Below, in pieces: positions 1-9,442 of a DNA stretch of 64,000 nt; positions within the stretch are counted from its first letter, which is position 1; each line of letters begins with the position of its first letter. This stretch comes from an uncultured Paracoccaceae bacterium (GTDB lineage Bacteria > Pseudomonadota > Alphaproteobacteria > Rhodobacterales > Rhodobacteraceae). Made by a program: the position numbers and the translations under genes. The notes under the pieces are model-generated. The model was not told where the DNA came from. It was given only the letters and a program-made list of their open reading frames with translations, and did no database searches. The stretch covers positions 62,001 to 126,000 of the forward strand of contig CALSNT010000005.1 in assembly GCA_943787785.1 (NCBI GenBank). Reading direction: 5' to 3'.

Positions 1-1163
1 CCGGCACCGACAGCCAGGATCGACCCGTGCGGCGGGTTGATGACCGCGTCGAAGTTGTCAATTCCGAACATTCCCAGGTTCGAGATCGCGAAGCTGCCGC
101 CCTGGTATTCGTGCGGGGCCAGCTTCTTGTCCTTGGCGCGTGTGGCAAGGTCCTTCATTTCTGCCGAGAGCATGCTGAGCGTTTTCTGGTGCGCATCGCG
201 AAGCACCGGAGTGAACAGTCCCCCTTCGATGGCGACGGCAACGGCGACATCGCTGGGCTTCAGTTTCAGCAGTCGGTCGCCCGCCCAGACGGCGTTGGCG
301 TCTGGCACCTCTTGTAGGGCCAGCGCGCAAGCCTTGATGATGAAATCATTGACGGAAAGCTTGATCCCGCGTGGCTCAAGATCATTGTTCAGTTGGCCGC
401 GGAACTTGAGCAGGGCGTCCAGATCGATGTCGCGACGCAGGTAAAAATGCGGGATCGTCGCTTTGGCTTTGCTCAGGCGCGCGGCGATTGTTTTGCGCAT
501 GCCGTTGAGCGTGACCTCTTCGAACTCGCGATCCTGGTACATTGCCAGAACCTGATCGGTGCCGGGCCCCGATGGTGCGGGTGCTGCCGGGGGTTCCGTC
601 TGCGCGGCCGCAGGTTTCGCCGCCCCGGCTTGCAGATTTTCAACATCTGCCTTCACGATGCGACCGTGCGGGCCAGACCCGGTAACGCTCGCCAGATCAA
701 GACCCTTGTCCGCAGCGATGCGCCGCGCAAGTGGGCTGGCGAAGATGCGGTCACCGTTGGCTTTTGTGGACCCGCCGGATGTGCCGCCAACGCCATCATG
801 ACCATTTGGCTTGATAATCTCAGGTTCCTCCGATTTCGTCGGTTCCTCTTTTTTCTCAGAAGGTTCCGCAACGATCTTCGTAGATTTCTTTGGCGAAGTG
901 GCAGTATCGCCAGCACTCTCGCCATCGGCGAGCAACACCGCAATCGGCGTATTCACTTTCACCGCCTCGGTGCCTTCGGCGACCAAGAGTTTGCCGACGA
1001 CACCCTCATCGACGGCTTCGAACTCCATGGTCGCCTTGTCGGTTTCGATCTCGGCGAGAAGGTCGCCCGACGCAACGTGTCGCCCTTCCTTGACCAGCCA
1101 TTTGGCGAGCGTGCCTTCCTCCATCGTCGGGGACAGCGCGGGCATCAGTATTTCTGATGGCAT
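1..1163 (-). CDS. pdhC: Pyruvate dehydrogenase E2, dihydrolipoamide acetyltransferase (partial)
   Basis: Transfers the acetyl group from lipoamide to CoA in the cytoplasmic pyruvate dehydrogenase complex. The start is the ATG at 1163, which begins [17 protein letters not shown], a canonical lipoyl domain with the lipoylated lysine at about residue 43 (ETDKAT). A peripheral-subunit (E3-binding) domain follows near residues 138-175 ([15 protein letters not shown]), after a charged and proline/alanine-rich linker. The catalytic acyltransferase domain starts at the [17 protein letters not shown] motif. The window edge removes its C-terminus, including the HxxxDG active site. The frame is open throughout what is visible, in contrast to pdhB just upstream. 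It is the last visible gene of the pdhA-VOC-pdhB-pdhC run. Confidence 0.93.
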   Translation of the reverse strand, partial: MPSEILMPALSPTMEEGTLAKWLVKEGRHVASGDLLAEIETDKATMEFEAVDEGVVGKLLVAEGTEAVKVNTPIAVLLADGESAGDTATSPKKSTKIVAEPSEKKEEPTKSEEPEIIKPNGHDGVGGTSGGSTKANGDRIFASPLARRIAADKGLDLASVTGSGPHGRIVKADVENLQAGAAKPAAAQTEPPAAPAPSGPGTDQVLAMYQDREFEEVTLNGMRKTIAARLSKAKATIPHFYLRRDIDLDALLKFRGQLNNDLEPRGIKLSVNDFIIKACALALQEVPDANAVWAGDRLLKLKPSDVAVAVAIEGGLFTPVLRDAHQKTLSMLSAEMKDLATRAKDKKLAPHEYQGGSFAISNLGMFGIDNFDAVINPPHGSILAVGA

Positions 1164-1191
1164 GTCGCGGTCCCTCAGCGGTAGTCACTGT

Positions 1192-2533
1192 TTACGGCGC
1201 TGCGATCACCTCGTCGGTGGTCACCAGCGCCAGTTTTTCAAGGTTCGCGGCGTAGGGCATGGGTACGTCCTTACCGGTGCACGTGATCACGGAGCGTCGA
1301 GGTAATCGAACGCCTCCTGCATCAGCACGGCGAATGTGGTTGCCGATGGAGCAACCGGGCCAGCCTTCTTCAACGTGACGCAGCGGTTGGTTTTCTTCAC
1401 GACTCGATCGACCGTGCGGTGTCCATCGGGCGCAAGGTGCGCAGGTCAATCACCTCAGCGCTAATCCCTCTTCGGCCAGCTTCTCAGCGGCTTCCAGTGC
1501 ATATGTCATCCCAATTCCGAAGCTGACGATCGTGACGTCGACCCTTCACGCCAATCCGGGCCTTGCCGAATGGCACGTGAAATCGTCCAGCTTCGGGCAC
1601 ATCGAAGGACTTGCCATAGAGGATTTCGTTTTCAAGGAAGATCACCGGGTTCGGATCGCGGATTGCCGATCTTCAAAAGGCCCTTTGCGTCAGCGGCGGA
1701 GTAGGGCATGCCACCTTCAGCCCTGGGATCTGGCGATACCAGGCGGCGTAGTCCTGGATGTGCTGCGCGCCGACACGTGCGGCGGCGCCATTTGGGCCAC
1801 GGAACACGATGGGGCAGCCCATCTGACCGCCAGACATATAGAGCGTCTTGGCGGCAGAGTTGATGATGTGGTCAATCGCTTGCATAGCGAAGTTGAACGT
1901 CATGAACTCGACAATCGGGCGCAGACCACCAAAGGCCGCGCCGACGCCGATACCAGCAAAGCCGATGCTCGGTGATCGGGGTGTCGATGACGCGGCTTGC
2001 GCCGAATTCATCCAGCAAGCCCTGGGATATTTTGTAGGCGCCCTGATATTCGGCGACTTCCTCGCCCATCAGGAAACCTCGTTCAGTGCGGCGCATTTCT
2101 TCGGCCATGGCGTCGCGCAGGGCTTCGCGGACCGTGGTCGTCACCATCTCGGTCCCTTCCGGGTAGTCCGGTTCGACAGAAGCCGCCGAACCGGCGCTTT
2201 GGGCGCGGCGGCGGCTTTGTCAGGTTCAGCGGCGGGTTCCGCTGCAGCGACCGGCGGCAGGGGGCGGCCAGCATCATCGGCGCTTCGCCGTCTTCGAGAC
2301 CATGACCGCAATCGGCGTGTTCACTTTCACGCCTTCGGTTCCCTCGGCAACCAGCAGCTTGCCAACGATGCCCTCGTCGACGGCTTCAAATTCCATCGTC
2401 GCCTTGTCGGTCTCGATCTCGGCCAGGATAGTCGCCGGACGAGACTGTCGTCGCCTTCCTTGACCAGCCATTTCGCCAATGTGCCCTCTTCCATAGTCGG
2501 GCTGAGGGCGGGCATGAGTATTTCTGTGGCCAT
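1192..2533 (-). pseudogene. pdhB: Pyruvate dehydrogenase E1 beta subunit, broken by about 13 frameshifts
   Basis: The gene starts at ATG 2533 with [17 protein letters not shown], an N-terminal lipoyl domain as is usual for PdhB in this family. The E1-beta body restarts at about 2147 ([14 protein letters not shown]), and the end is at 1192 (DVPMPYAANLEKLALVTTDE). Nearly every E1-beta block is recognisable, but only by changing frame. There are extra bases near 2447-2453 and at 2430, two shifts near 2300, one near 2200, an extra base at 1964, a missing base near 1708, an extra one near 1675, and further shifts near 1540, 1465, 1425, 1395, 1340 and 1300. Between shifts the protein looks undamaged, without nonsense or radical changes. 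That pattern suggests consensus errors or very recent inactivation. It does not look like old decay. As written, no functional E1 beta can be made. Confidence 0.85.
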
Positions 2534-2534
2534 T

Positions 2535-2921
2535 CTAGGCATCCCCTTCCGAGGTGAGCATTCCGACGATATTTCCCTGACCGTCTTCGACATAGGCAAA
2601 CCGGCCGATGCCGGGCATGTCGGTGGGTGGCAGTGCCTCGGAGCCACCATTCTTTAACGCCCAAGCATAACGTTCGTCGCAATCATCGACGTCAAATGTC
2701 ATTGTCCAGCCGCGCACCGCCGTGCCGGGAGGGTGGGCCTTGTCCATGCGCTGGAAAATTCCGCCAGTCACACCGTGGGCCGCGCCAATGTCGCGCCCCT
2801 CGATCAGATGATAATGCATGTCCTCGGCTTCGGGCATCGGTTCAAAAGCCCAGCCAAACAAGCCGCCATAGAATTGCTTCGCCGCCTCAACGTCGCCAAC
2901 GTGTATTTCGAAATGGGGCAT
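2535..2921 (-). CDS. VOC-family (glyoxalase/dioxygenase fold) protein
   Basis: A 128-residue protein with the vicinal-oxygen-chelate pattern. It opens with [21 protein letters not shown], written here as [20 protein letters not shown] and the following W, and has a late block [16 protein letters not shown]. This resembles the small YaeR/At5g48480-type VOC proteins of unknown substrate. Its ATG overlaps the pdhA stop codon (ATGA), and its stop lies directly against the pdhB start, so it is translationally coupled inside the pyruvate dehydrogenase operon. Such placement suggests a role linked to PDH or to an aldehyde by-product, but the sequence does not identify a substrate. Family assignment is firm and function is not. 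Confidence 0.85.
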   Translation of the reverse strand: MPHFEIHVGDVEAAKQFYGGLFGWAFEPMPEAEDMHYHLIEGRDIGAAHGVTGGIFQRMDKAHPPGTAVRGWTMTFDVDDCDERYAWALKNGGSEALPPTDMPGIGRFAYVEDGQGNIVGMLTSEGDA

Positions 2922-3931
2922 CAGACCGCCTCCGACGCGTAGATGTCGGTCCAGAGTTCAGACACATTCGGTTCCGGGCTTTCCTTCGCGAACTCCGCCG
3001 CCTCGTTGACGATATCCTTGATTTCTTTGTCGATGGCTTTCAGGTCCGCGTCGCTGGCGTGTTTGCCGGTCAGCAACAGGTCGCGCACCGCCTCAATCGG
3101 GTCACGTTCGCTGCGCATCTTCTGAACTTCTTCGCGAGTCCGGTACTTGGCCGGGTCGGACATCGAATGGCCGCGATAGCGGTAGGTTTTTACTTCGAGG
3201 ATGTACGGCCCCTTGCCCGCGCGGCAGTAGGCGACCGCCTTTTCGCCAGCCTCCTTCACGGCCAGTACGTTCATCCCGTCAACTTCTTCGCCTTCGATCC
3301 CATAGGCCGCGCCACGTTCCCAGTAGGAGGGCGATTTTGTGGAGCGTTTGGTCGAGGTGCCCATGGCGTATTGGTTGTTCTCGATCACGAAGATGACCGG
3401 CAGGTCCCAAAGTTCGGCCATGTTGTAAGCCTCGTAAACCTGGCCCTGATTGGCGGCACCGTCACCGAAATAGGTAAACGTTACCCGGTCGTTGCCCTTG
3501 TATTTATCCGAGAACGCCAGCCCGGCACCAATCGGTACCTGAGCGGCAACGATGCCGTGGCCACCATAGAAATGGGCTTCCTTGCTGAACATGTGCATGG
3601 AGCCGCCCTTGCCCTTGGAGTAGCCGCCCTCACGCCCAGTCAATTCTGCCATGACACCTTTCGGGTCCATCCCGCAGGCCAGCATGTGCCCGTGATCGCG
3701 GTATGATGTAACGCGTTTGTCACCTTCGCTTGCCGCAGCTTCCAGCCCGACGACCACCGCTTCCTGCCCGATGTAGAGATGGCAAAAACCACCGATCAGG
3801 CCCATGCCATAGAGCTGTCCGGCCTTTTCCTCGAACCGGCGGATCATCAGCATTTCCCGGTAATAGTGCAGCAGTTCGTCTTTCGAGACGTTCGGCTTGG
3901 CGGCTTTCTTGGTCGTTTTGCGGGCGGCCAT
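2921..3931 (-). CDS. pdhA: Pyruvate dehydrogenase E1 alpha subunit
   Basis: The 336-residue thiamine-diphosphate-dependent alpha subunit decarboxylates pyruvate as an alpha2beta2 heterotetramer with PdhB. The TPP-binding motif is clear (GDGAANQGQVYEAYNMA ... ENNQYAMG), as is the YRYRGHSMSDP block that carries the conserved phosphorylation-loop sequence of the family. The short Lys-rich N-terminus (MAARKTTKKAAK) is typical of alphaproteobacterial PdhA. Length is normal and the frame is intact. It is the first gene of the operon and diverges from pntA. A perfect 14-bp palindrome lies about 31 bp upstream of its start. Confidence 0.96.
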   Translation of the reverse strand: MAARKTTKKAAKPNVSKDELLHYYREMLMIRRFEEKAGQLYGMGLIGGFCHLYIGQEAVVVGLEAAASEGDKRVTSYRDHGHMLACGMDPKGVMAELTGREGGYSKGKGGSMHMFSKEAHFYGGHGIVAAQVPIGAGLAFSDKYKGNDRVTFTYFGDGAANQGQVYEAYNMAELWDLPVIFVIENNQYAMGTSTKRSTKSPSYWERGAAYGIEGEEVDGMNVLAVKEAGEKAVAYCRAGKGPYILEVKTYRYRGHSMSDPAKYRTREEVQKMRSERDPIEAVRDLLLTGKHASDADLKAIDKEIKDIVNEAAEFAKESPEPNVSELWTDIYASEAV

Positions 3932-3961
3932 AGGCGCAATTCCCTCCCCGGATTGCAGATA

Positions 3962-3975
3962 GTTTAACGTTAAAC
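3962..3975. promoter_or_regulatory. Perfect 14-bp palindrome GTTTAACGTTAAAC in the pdhA-pntA intergenic region
   Basis: The sequence reads identically on both strands. It lies 31 bp upstream of the pdhA start and 137 bp upstream of the pntA start, in a divergent promoter region. A dimeric repressor or activator site (GntR or LacI type, for example) is a reasonable inference. I cannot assign it to a known regulator. Confidence 0.45.
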
Positions 3976-4111
3976 GACATTCTAACTGCTCAATTTCCGA
4001 ATGTCAGGTGCGAATTTTGCATGGCGGGTCTGCGATGTGGAAAAGCGCCTGTTGCGGTTCGTTCATCCGCGCGTAATGATGGCGCAAGAAAATTACCGGG
4101 GGGACGGTGTT

Positions 4112-5686
4112 GTGAAGATCGGGACACCTAAGGAAACGACCGACGGCGAAGCGCGTGTTGCGATGACGCCCGATAGTGCCAGGGCGTTGCAGAAGCTGGG
4201 CCATGAATGCGTGATCGAAGCCGGGGCAGGGAAGGCGGCGGGTTTTTCTGACGCCGCTTATGAGGCCGCTGGCGTCAAGGTTCTCAAATCCGCGCCAGGT
4301 GTCTGGAAGGGCGTCGATTTGGTTGCAAAGGTCCAACCGCCAAGTGCGACTGAGGTAAAGCGGCTGGCGCCAGAACAAACGCTAATCTCGTTCTTCTATC
4401 CCGCCCAAAGCGAGGCGTTGCTGGACAAAGCCTCCAAAACCGGCGCGACCGTTGTCGCGATGGACATGGTTCCGCGCATCAGCCGCGCGCAGAAGATGGA
4501 CGCGCTGAGTTCGATGGCGAATATCGCCGGGTATCGTGCGGTGATCGAAGCAGGCAACAACTTCGGCCGTTTCTTTACCGGGCAGATCACGGCGGCGGGC
4601 AAAGTGCCGCCCGCGAAGGTTCTGGTTGTCGGGGCTGGGGTTGCCGGTCTGGCGGCGATCGGCACCGCCACCAGCCTTGGCGCGATAACCTATGCCTTCG
4701 ACGTGCGCCCGGAAGTGGCCGAACAGATTGAATCGATGGGGGCCGAGTTCGTCTACCTAGACTTTGAGGAATCCAGTCAGGATTCGGCGGCGACCGGCGG
4801 CTACGCCGCGCCAAGCTCGCCTGAATTCCGCGAAAAGCAGTTGGAGAAGTTCTGCGAGATTGCGCCGGATATCGACATCGTCATCACCACGGCGCTGATT
4901 CCGGGTCGTGATGCGCCGGTGCTGTGGACCAAGGATATGGTCGAGCTGATGAAGCCCGGCAGCGTCATCGTTGATCTGGCGGCCGAGCGCGGCGGCAATT
5001 GCGAGCTGACTGTCGCGGACGAGAAGATCGTCACCGAAAATGGTGTGACCATCGTTGGTTATACGGATTTCCCAAGCCGGATGGCGGCGCAGAGCTCCAC
5101 TCTATATGCTACCAACATCCGTCATATGATGGATGATCTGACGCCCGAGAATGACGGCAAGATCAACCACGACATGGACGACGATGTGATCCGGGGGGCG
5201 ACCGTGACCCACGGGGGCAAGATAACCTTCCCGCCACCACCGCCAAAGATCGCGGCGATTGCCAAGCCTCCGGCGAAGGCAAAACCGGTGGAGCTGACAC
5301 CGGAACAGAAGCGGGCCGAGGAAATCGCGGCGTTCAAGACCCAGACCCGCAATCAGTTCAGCTTGCTGGCCATCGGTGGCGGGCTGATCCTGCTGGCGGG
5401 CCTCTACGCTCCGGCCAGTTTCATGCAGCATTTCATCGTCTTCGTCCTCAGCGTCTTCGTCGGCTTCCAGGTGATCTGGGGCGTGGCGCATTCGTTGCAT
5501 ACGCCGTTGATGGCGGTGACCAATGCGATCTCGTCGATCATCATCCTGGGCGCGTTGATGCAAATCGGCTCCGGTTCGTGGCTGGTGATGATCCTCGCCG
5601 CGCTCTCTATATTCATGGCCGCGATCAACATCTTCGGCGGTTTCCTCGTCACCCGGCGCATGCTCGCCATGTTCCAGAAATCCTGA
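4112..5686 (+). CDS. pntA: NAD(P) transhydrogenase alpha subunit
   Basis: Proton-translocating transhydrogenase subunit carrying the NAD(H)-binding domain I. It couples the proton gradient to NADPH formation from NADH. I chose the GTG at 4112 ([20 protein letters not shown]) because family members begin exactly there and a run of G at 4098-4103 is a good ribosome binding site. The upstream ATGs at 4001 and 4076 add residues with no family match. The Rossmann motif [17 protein letters not shown] sits near residue 170, and four transmembrane segments occupy roughly residues 425-520. The 524-residue length matches single-chain PntA of the E. coli type. pntB follows after 13 bp. Confidence 0.95.
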   Translation: MKIGTPKETTDGEARVAMTPDSARALQKLGHECVIEAGAGKAAGFSDAAYEAAGVKVLKSAPGVWKGVDLVAKVQPPSATEVKRLAPEQTLISFFYPAQSEALLDKASKTGATVVAMDMVPRISRAQKMDALSSMANIAGYRAVIEAGNNFGRFFTGQITAAGKVPPAKVLVVGAGVAGLAAIGTATSLGAITYAFDVRPEVAEQIESMGAEFVYLDFEESSQDSAATGGYAAPSSPEFREKQLEKFCEIAPDIDIVITTALIPGRDAPVLWTKDMVELMKPGSVIVDLAAERGGNCELTVADEKIVTENGVTIVGYTDFPSRMAAQSSTLYATNIRHMMDDLTPENDGKINHDMDDDVIRGATVTHGGKITFPPPPPKIAAIAKPPAKAKPVELTPEQKRAEEIAAFKTQTRNQFSLLAIGGGLILLAGLYAPASFMQHFIVFVLSVFVGFQVIWGVAHSLHTPLMAVTNAISSIIILGALMQIGSGSWLVMILAALSIFMAAINIFGGFLVTRRMLAMFQKS

Positions 5687-5699
5687 GGGGGGCCGCGCA

Positions 5700-7181
5700 A
5701 TGGACTTCGGATTCACCACTGCGGCCTATGTCGTCGCTGCCGTCCTGTTCATCCTCAGCCTCGGCGGGTTGTCGGGGCAGGAGAGCGCGAAACGAGCCGT
5801 CTGGTACGGTATCGTCGGCATGGCGCTGGCGGTCTTTGCCACGCTGATCGGTCCCGGCGCGGGGCTGTGGCTACTGTCGTTGATTCTGATCGCGGCAGGT
5901 GCCGTTGCGGGCGTCTACGTCGCGCAGCGCGTCCAGATGACCGAGATGCCGCAGCTTGTGGCCGCGATGCACAGCCTCGTCGGCCTTGCTGCAGTCTTTG
6001 TGGGCCTGAATGCACATATCGAGATCGGAAGGGTTGCCGAAGCTTACGCTGCTGCCGGTCTGGCGTTCCCGCTGGCCGAAGCAGGCAAGCCCGATCCGGC
6101 AGTATTGGACCAGTTCCGTGGCTTCGCCGCAGTCGTGGCAAAGAAAACCGGCGTTGAGATTACCATCCTTCGCATGGAGTTGTTCCTGGGCGTGCTGATC
6201 GGCGCGATCACGTTTACCGGATCAGTCGTGGCTTTTGGCAAGCTGGCAGGGCGGTTAAGCAGTGCTGCCGAAAAGCTGCCGGGCGGGCATCTACTGAATG
6301 CAGGCGCGGCGGCAATAGCGTTTCTTTGCCTGATCTGGTATTTCAACACCGGTGGCTTTCTGCCGCTGTTCCTGATGACGCTGGCCGCGCTGTTCGTTGG
6401 CTATCATCTTATCATGGGGATCGGCGGGGCGGATATGCCGGTCGTCGTGTCGATGCTGAACAGTTATTCCGGCTGGGCAGCGGCAGCGATCGGGTTCAGC
6501 CTTGGCAACGACCTGCTAATCGTCGTCGGTGCGCTGGTCGGTTCTTCCGGTGCGATCCTGTCCTACATCATGTGCAAGGCGATGAACCGGTCGTTTATCT
6601 CGGTCATCCTCGGCGGCTTCGGTGGCACGACGGGTCCCGCGCAGGAGATCGAGGGCGAGATGGTGCCGATCGATTCAGCCGGCGTCGCCGCTGCACTGGA
6701 GGATGCGCAATCGGTCATCATCATCCCCGGTTACGGTATGGCCGTCGCGCAGGCGCAGCAGTCGGTCGCCGAACTGACCCGCAAGCTGCGCGCCGCCGGA
6801 AAAGAAGTCCGCTTTGCTATCCACCCGGTCGCGGGCCGCCTTCCGGGCCACATGAACGTGCTGCTGGCCGAGGCCAAGGTGCCCTATGACATCGTCATGG
6901 AAATGGATGAGATCAACGCCGACTTCCCAGAGACAGATGTGGCCATCGTCATCGGCTCGAACGACATCGTGAACCCGGCCGCACAGGACGATCCCAACAG
7001 CCCCATTGCCGGAATGCCGGTGCTCGAGGTCTGGAAAGCCAAGCAGGTGTTCGTTAGCAAACGCGGCCAGGGAACCGGGTATTCCGGGATCGAGAACCCG
7101 CTGTTCTTCAAGGAGAATACGCGGATGTTCTATGGTGATGCGAAGGCAAGCGTGGATAGCCTGTTGCCACAGTTGACATAG
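5700..7181 (+). CDS. pntB: NAD(P) transhydrogenase beta subunit
   Basis: A 493-residue subunit with about nine transmembrane helices in its N-terminal half (the proton channel) and a C-terminal NADP(H)-binding domain III. Domain III is marked by [14 protein letters not shown], the [20 protein letters not shown] region and a late [14 protein letters not shown] block, ending [17 protein letters not shown]. It forms the inner-membrane enzyme with PntA. A ribosome binding site (GAGGGGGG) precedes the ATG. The last 100 bases have a diverged second copy at 8544-8715, beyond the DUF3422 gene. Confidence 0.96.
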   Translation: MDFGFTTAAYVVAAVLFILSLGGLSGQESAKRAVWYGIVGMALAVFATLIGPGAGLWLLSLILIAAGAVAGVYVAQRVQMTEMPQLVAAMHSLVGLAAVFVGLNAHIEIGRVAEAYAAAGLAFPLAEAGKPDPAVLDQFRGFAAVVAKKTGVEITILRMELFLGVLIGAITFTGSVVAFGKLAGRLSSAAEKLPGGHLLNAGAAAIAFLCLIWYFNTGGFLPLFLMTLAALFVGYHLIMGIGGADMPVVVSMLNSYSGWAAAAIGFSLGNDLLIVVGALVGSSGAILSYIMCKAMNRSFISVILGGFGGTTGPAQEIEGEMVPIDSAGVAAALEDAQSVIIIPGYGMAVAQAQQSVAELTRKLRAAGKEVRFAIHPVAGRLPGHMNVLLAEAKVPYDIVMEMDEINADFPETDVAIVIGSNDIVNPAAQDDPNSPIAGMPVLEVWKAKQVFVSKRGQGTGYSGIENPLFFKENTRMFYGDAKASVDSLLPQLT

Positions 7182-7194
7182 CGATGGCTATGGA

Positions 7195-8520
7195 TTGGAC
7201 CCCGTGAGTGCCCCGGATGACATTGGCGGGCGAAACGCGGATGTGTTGCCGGATCACCCGCTGAGATACGAGCTGGCGAACGAAATTCACGCCCGCCCGT
7301 TCCCTGTCGTTCCGGCCCCTTGCCGTGCTGTCTATCTGGCTCTGAAACCGGCCGAGAACGCCGCAGATCGTGATCGGGATGCGGACAGTCAACACCTGAT
7401 CAGTTTGCTTGACCGGCACGGCGCGGCGCACCCGCCGCCCGGCGCGACACATTGGTCCGGCCGGATTGGTAAGCATCATTTGACATGGGAAAGCCACACC
7501 GAGTTCGTTTCCTACACAGTCTTCCTTGATGGCCTGTCAGACCGCCCCTACGATCCGTCTTCTTTCGATGTATTCCCCTCGGATTGGTTAGCCCAGGCGC
7601 CTGGCACGCGGCTGACGTCCGCACATATCCGAGCCGAGGTTTGTGGGTGCGAAGAGGTCGCAAAAAAGGTTGATGCCTGGTTTGTCGGGGAAAGCGTGGC
7701 TGTCAGTCAGGTGCTCGATTGTGATGCCGTGATTGCCGGCGATTTTCGAATTGATCCCGGCGGACACATGCGGTTCGCGGTCTTCGTGGATGCCGGTACT
7801 GATGCGCAGCGCACCGGGCGTATTCTGCAGCGACTGTTGGAAATCGAAACCTACAAGGCGATGTCTATGTTGGGGTTTGCCCGCGCTCGCCGTCTGTCCG
7901 GAGAGTTGGCAGCGATCGGTGCCGAACTGTCGCAACTGACCAGCGACATGGTTGATGAAACGCTGGCTGACGAAGCGACTTTGCGAGGGCTTTTGACGAT
8001 CACGTCGAAAATCGAACAACTACTCGGCCAGTCGAATTTTAGGTTCGGGGCAACCCGGGCGTATGAAGCAATCGTGGCCCAGCGAATTAACATCCTGCGC
8101 GAAGAACGGTTCGAGAACCGGCAAACATTTGCCGAATTCATGATGCGCCGCTTTGATCCTGCGATGCGAACCGCGCAGGCCGCCGAGCGACGGCTGGAGA
8201 CGATGGCCAGCCGTGCCATGCGTGCCGCCGAGCTGTTACGCACCCGCGTCGATGTTGCTCGTTCAGCGCAGAACCAGGCGCTGTTGACCAGCATGGATCG
8301 GCGCGCCGACGCCCAACTGCGCCTGCAAAAAACGGTCGAGGGGCTGAGCGTCATTGCTGTCAGCTATTACTCGGTCAACCTGCTCAGCTATCTGCTGGCA
8401 CCAGTCGCCGAACTGCTGGGCGTCTCGAAGGTGGTTCTGACGGCGATGATCACCCTGCCGGTGGTGTTCGCCATCTGGCGGATCGTGCGGCGCATTCGAG
8501 GACGGATTCAGCAGGATTAG
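7195..8520 (+). CDS. DUF3422 family membrane-anchored protein
   Basis: About 441 residues with the DUF3422 signature: an N-terminal LRYELANEIHARPFP block, a central region ending in a long Ala/Arg-rich helical stretch (probable coiled coil), and two C-terminal hydrophobic segments (SYYSVNLLSYLLAPVAELLG; VLTAMITLPVVFAIW) that probably anchor it in the inner membrane. The start is ambiguous between TTG 7195 and GTG 7204; the ATG at 7190 runs straight into a stop. Function is unknown in the family. It follows pntB by 13 bp. A 7-bp inverted repeat (8521-8543) begins immediately after its stop codon. Confidence 0.85.
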   Translation: MDPVSAPDDIGGRNADVLPDHPLRYELANEIHARPFPVVPAPCRAVYLALKPAENAADRDRDADSQHLISLLDRHGAAHPPPGATHWSGRIGKHHLTWESHTEFVSYTVFLDGLSDRPYDPSSFDVFPSDWLAQAPGTRLTSAHIRAEVCGCEEVAKKVDAWFVGESVAVSQVLDCDAVIAGDFRIDPGGHMRFAVFVDAGTDAQRTGRILQRLLEIETYKAMSMLGFARARRLSGELAAIGAELSQLTSDMVDETLADEATLRGLLTITSKIEQLLGQSNFRFGATRAYEAIVAQRINILREERFENRQTFAEFMMRRFDPAMRTAQAAERRLETMASRAMRAAELLRTRVDVARSAQNQALLTSMDRRADAQLRLQKTVEGLSVIAVSYYSVNLLSYLLAPVAELLGVSKVVLTAMITLPVVFAIWRIVRRIRGRIQQD

Positions 8521-8543
8521 CAGCGCCGCATGACGTGGCGCTG

Positions 8544-8715
8544 AGTATTCCGGCATCGAAGCCCGGCCAGCGAATGATCAGGCCAGAACCCGCATCCCAT
8601 CCGCCCCACCGCGGTCGGGCAAAGGTTATCCCCACTGTTCTTCACGGAACACACCCGCATGTCCAATGGCGATGCGAAGGCGAGCGTGGACAGTTTGCTG
8701 CCTAGCCTTGGCTGA
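8544..8715 (+). pseudogene. Remnant of a second pntB 3' end
   Basis: Two blocks align with the pntB terminus at 7079-7181. GTATTCCGG.ATCGA at 8544-8558 matches 7079-7093, and 8632-8715 translates as PLFFTEHTRMSNGDAKAS then VDSLLPSLG and a stop, against [18 protein letters not shown] then VDSLLPQLT in pntB. Over the 72-nt core, nucleotide identity is about 79 percent. Many differences are synonymous third-position changes, so the fragment probably derives from a once functional, diverged pntB and is not a fresh tandem copy. About 70 bp of unrelated sequence separates the two blocks. Confidence 0.8.
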
Positions 8716-9442
8716 CGCCGCCCGCGTCAAGCCAGTCGCAACATGTCCGATAGAAGTGCACGTCCTGAACGTACCAATCACGAAGGTTTGCCGCGCCGCG
8801 TTCGCTGATCTGGGGAATGTCGGAATAGTCGATTTGATGCGCCACGTCGCGTTTATCGCTGAAGCTCACCGGGCCGTCGTATTTGATGCGGCGAAGAAAT
8901 TCGTTGAGGTCGCTCTGAAATTGCTCTTGCCGGATGATCCAGACCGGCGGGCGCAGTTCAAGGAACGACCCTTGGTTGCGAAGCCAATCCACCTGGGCCG
9001 AGTTGCAGTGGTTGATTGACATCATCGCTGCGCGCGCTTGATCACCACACTTTCCGGCGTCGGACAGAGCTTCGGCCAGGTCATTCGCCTCCGGGAAGTG
9101 GGAAAAGGCGACAGTTTCGTCCGGGCTCCAGTCGCGTGGGGCCGACTTGAGCTCTTGCATCTTGCACCAGTAGAACGCCGATCGAAACCGGGCCACGGGT
9201 TCGCGAATGGAAAAGAAGTAGCGATTTCCCTCGCGCAAATTTGCCAGCGTCCTGGAGTGCCCATGACATCGAATGCGAACGTGATCAGTGTGACGATTCA
9301 CTTGGCTGGCGATGTTCTTGATCTGCCTACCGCTGGTTTTGCCGATATGCAGAAACTCGACATAGCGCGCACGTTCGTCGGCGCGGGTGGGCCGACCGGT
9401 CAGCTTGCGCAGGGTGTCTTTGATCAGCCTTTCAGCGTTCAC
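8702..9442 (-). CDS. Sulfotransferase-like protein
   Basis: A 246-residue protein with the P-loop-like 5'-PSB motif FLHIGKTSGRQIKN near residue 50 and a 3'-PB-type block SIREPVARFRSAFYW near residue 80. Both are features of the sulfotransferase family 2/Stf0-like fold that uses PAPS. The acceptor is unknown; polysaccharide or lipid sulfation is the usual role of relatives. Its start overlaps the stop of the upstream dehydrogenase gene (ATGA), so the two are cotranscribed. Its last codons overlap the pntB tail remnant on the opposite strand. The length is on the short side but the frame is complete. Confidence 0.75.
   Translation of the reverse strand: MNAERLIKDTLRKLTGRPTRADERARYVEFLHIGKTSGRQIKNIASQVNRHTDHVRIRCHGHSRTLANLREGNRYFFSIREPVARFRSAFYWCKMQELKSAPRDWSPDETVAFSHFPEANDLAEALSDAGKCGDQARAAMMSINHCNSAQVDWLRNQGSFLELRPPVWIIRQEQFQSDLNEFLRRIKYDGPVSFSDKRDVAHQIDYSDIPQISERGAANLRDWYVQDVHFYRTCCDWLDAGGVSQG

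Noticed and set aside
393-1157. 254-codon plus-strand open frame
   Set aside because: It lies entirely antisense to pdhC, which has clear lipoyl and E3-binding domains in the other strand.
1848-2657. 269-codon plus-strand open frame over pdhB
   Set aside because: It is the complement of the lipoyl/E1-beta sequence and resembles no protein; it only looks longer because pdhB itself is frame-broken.
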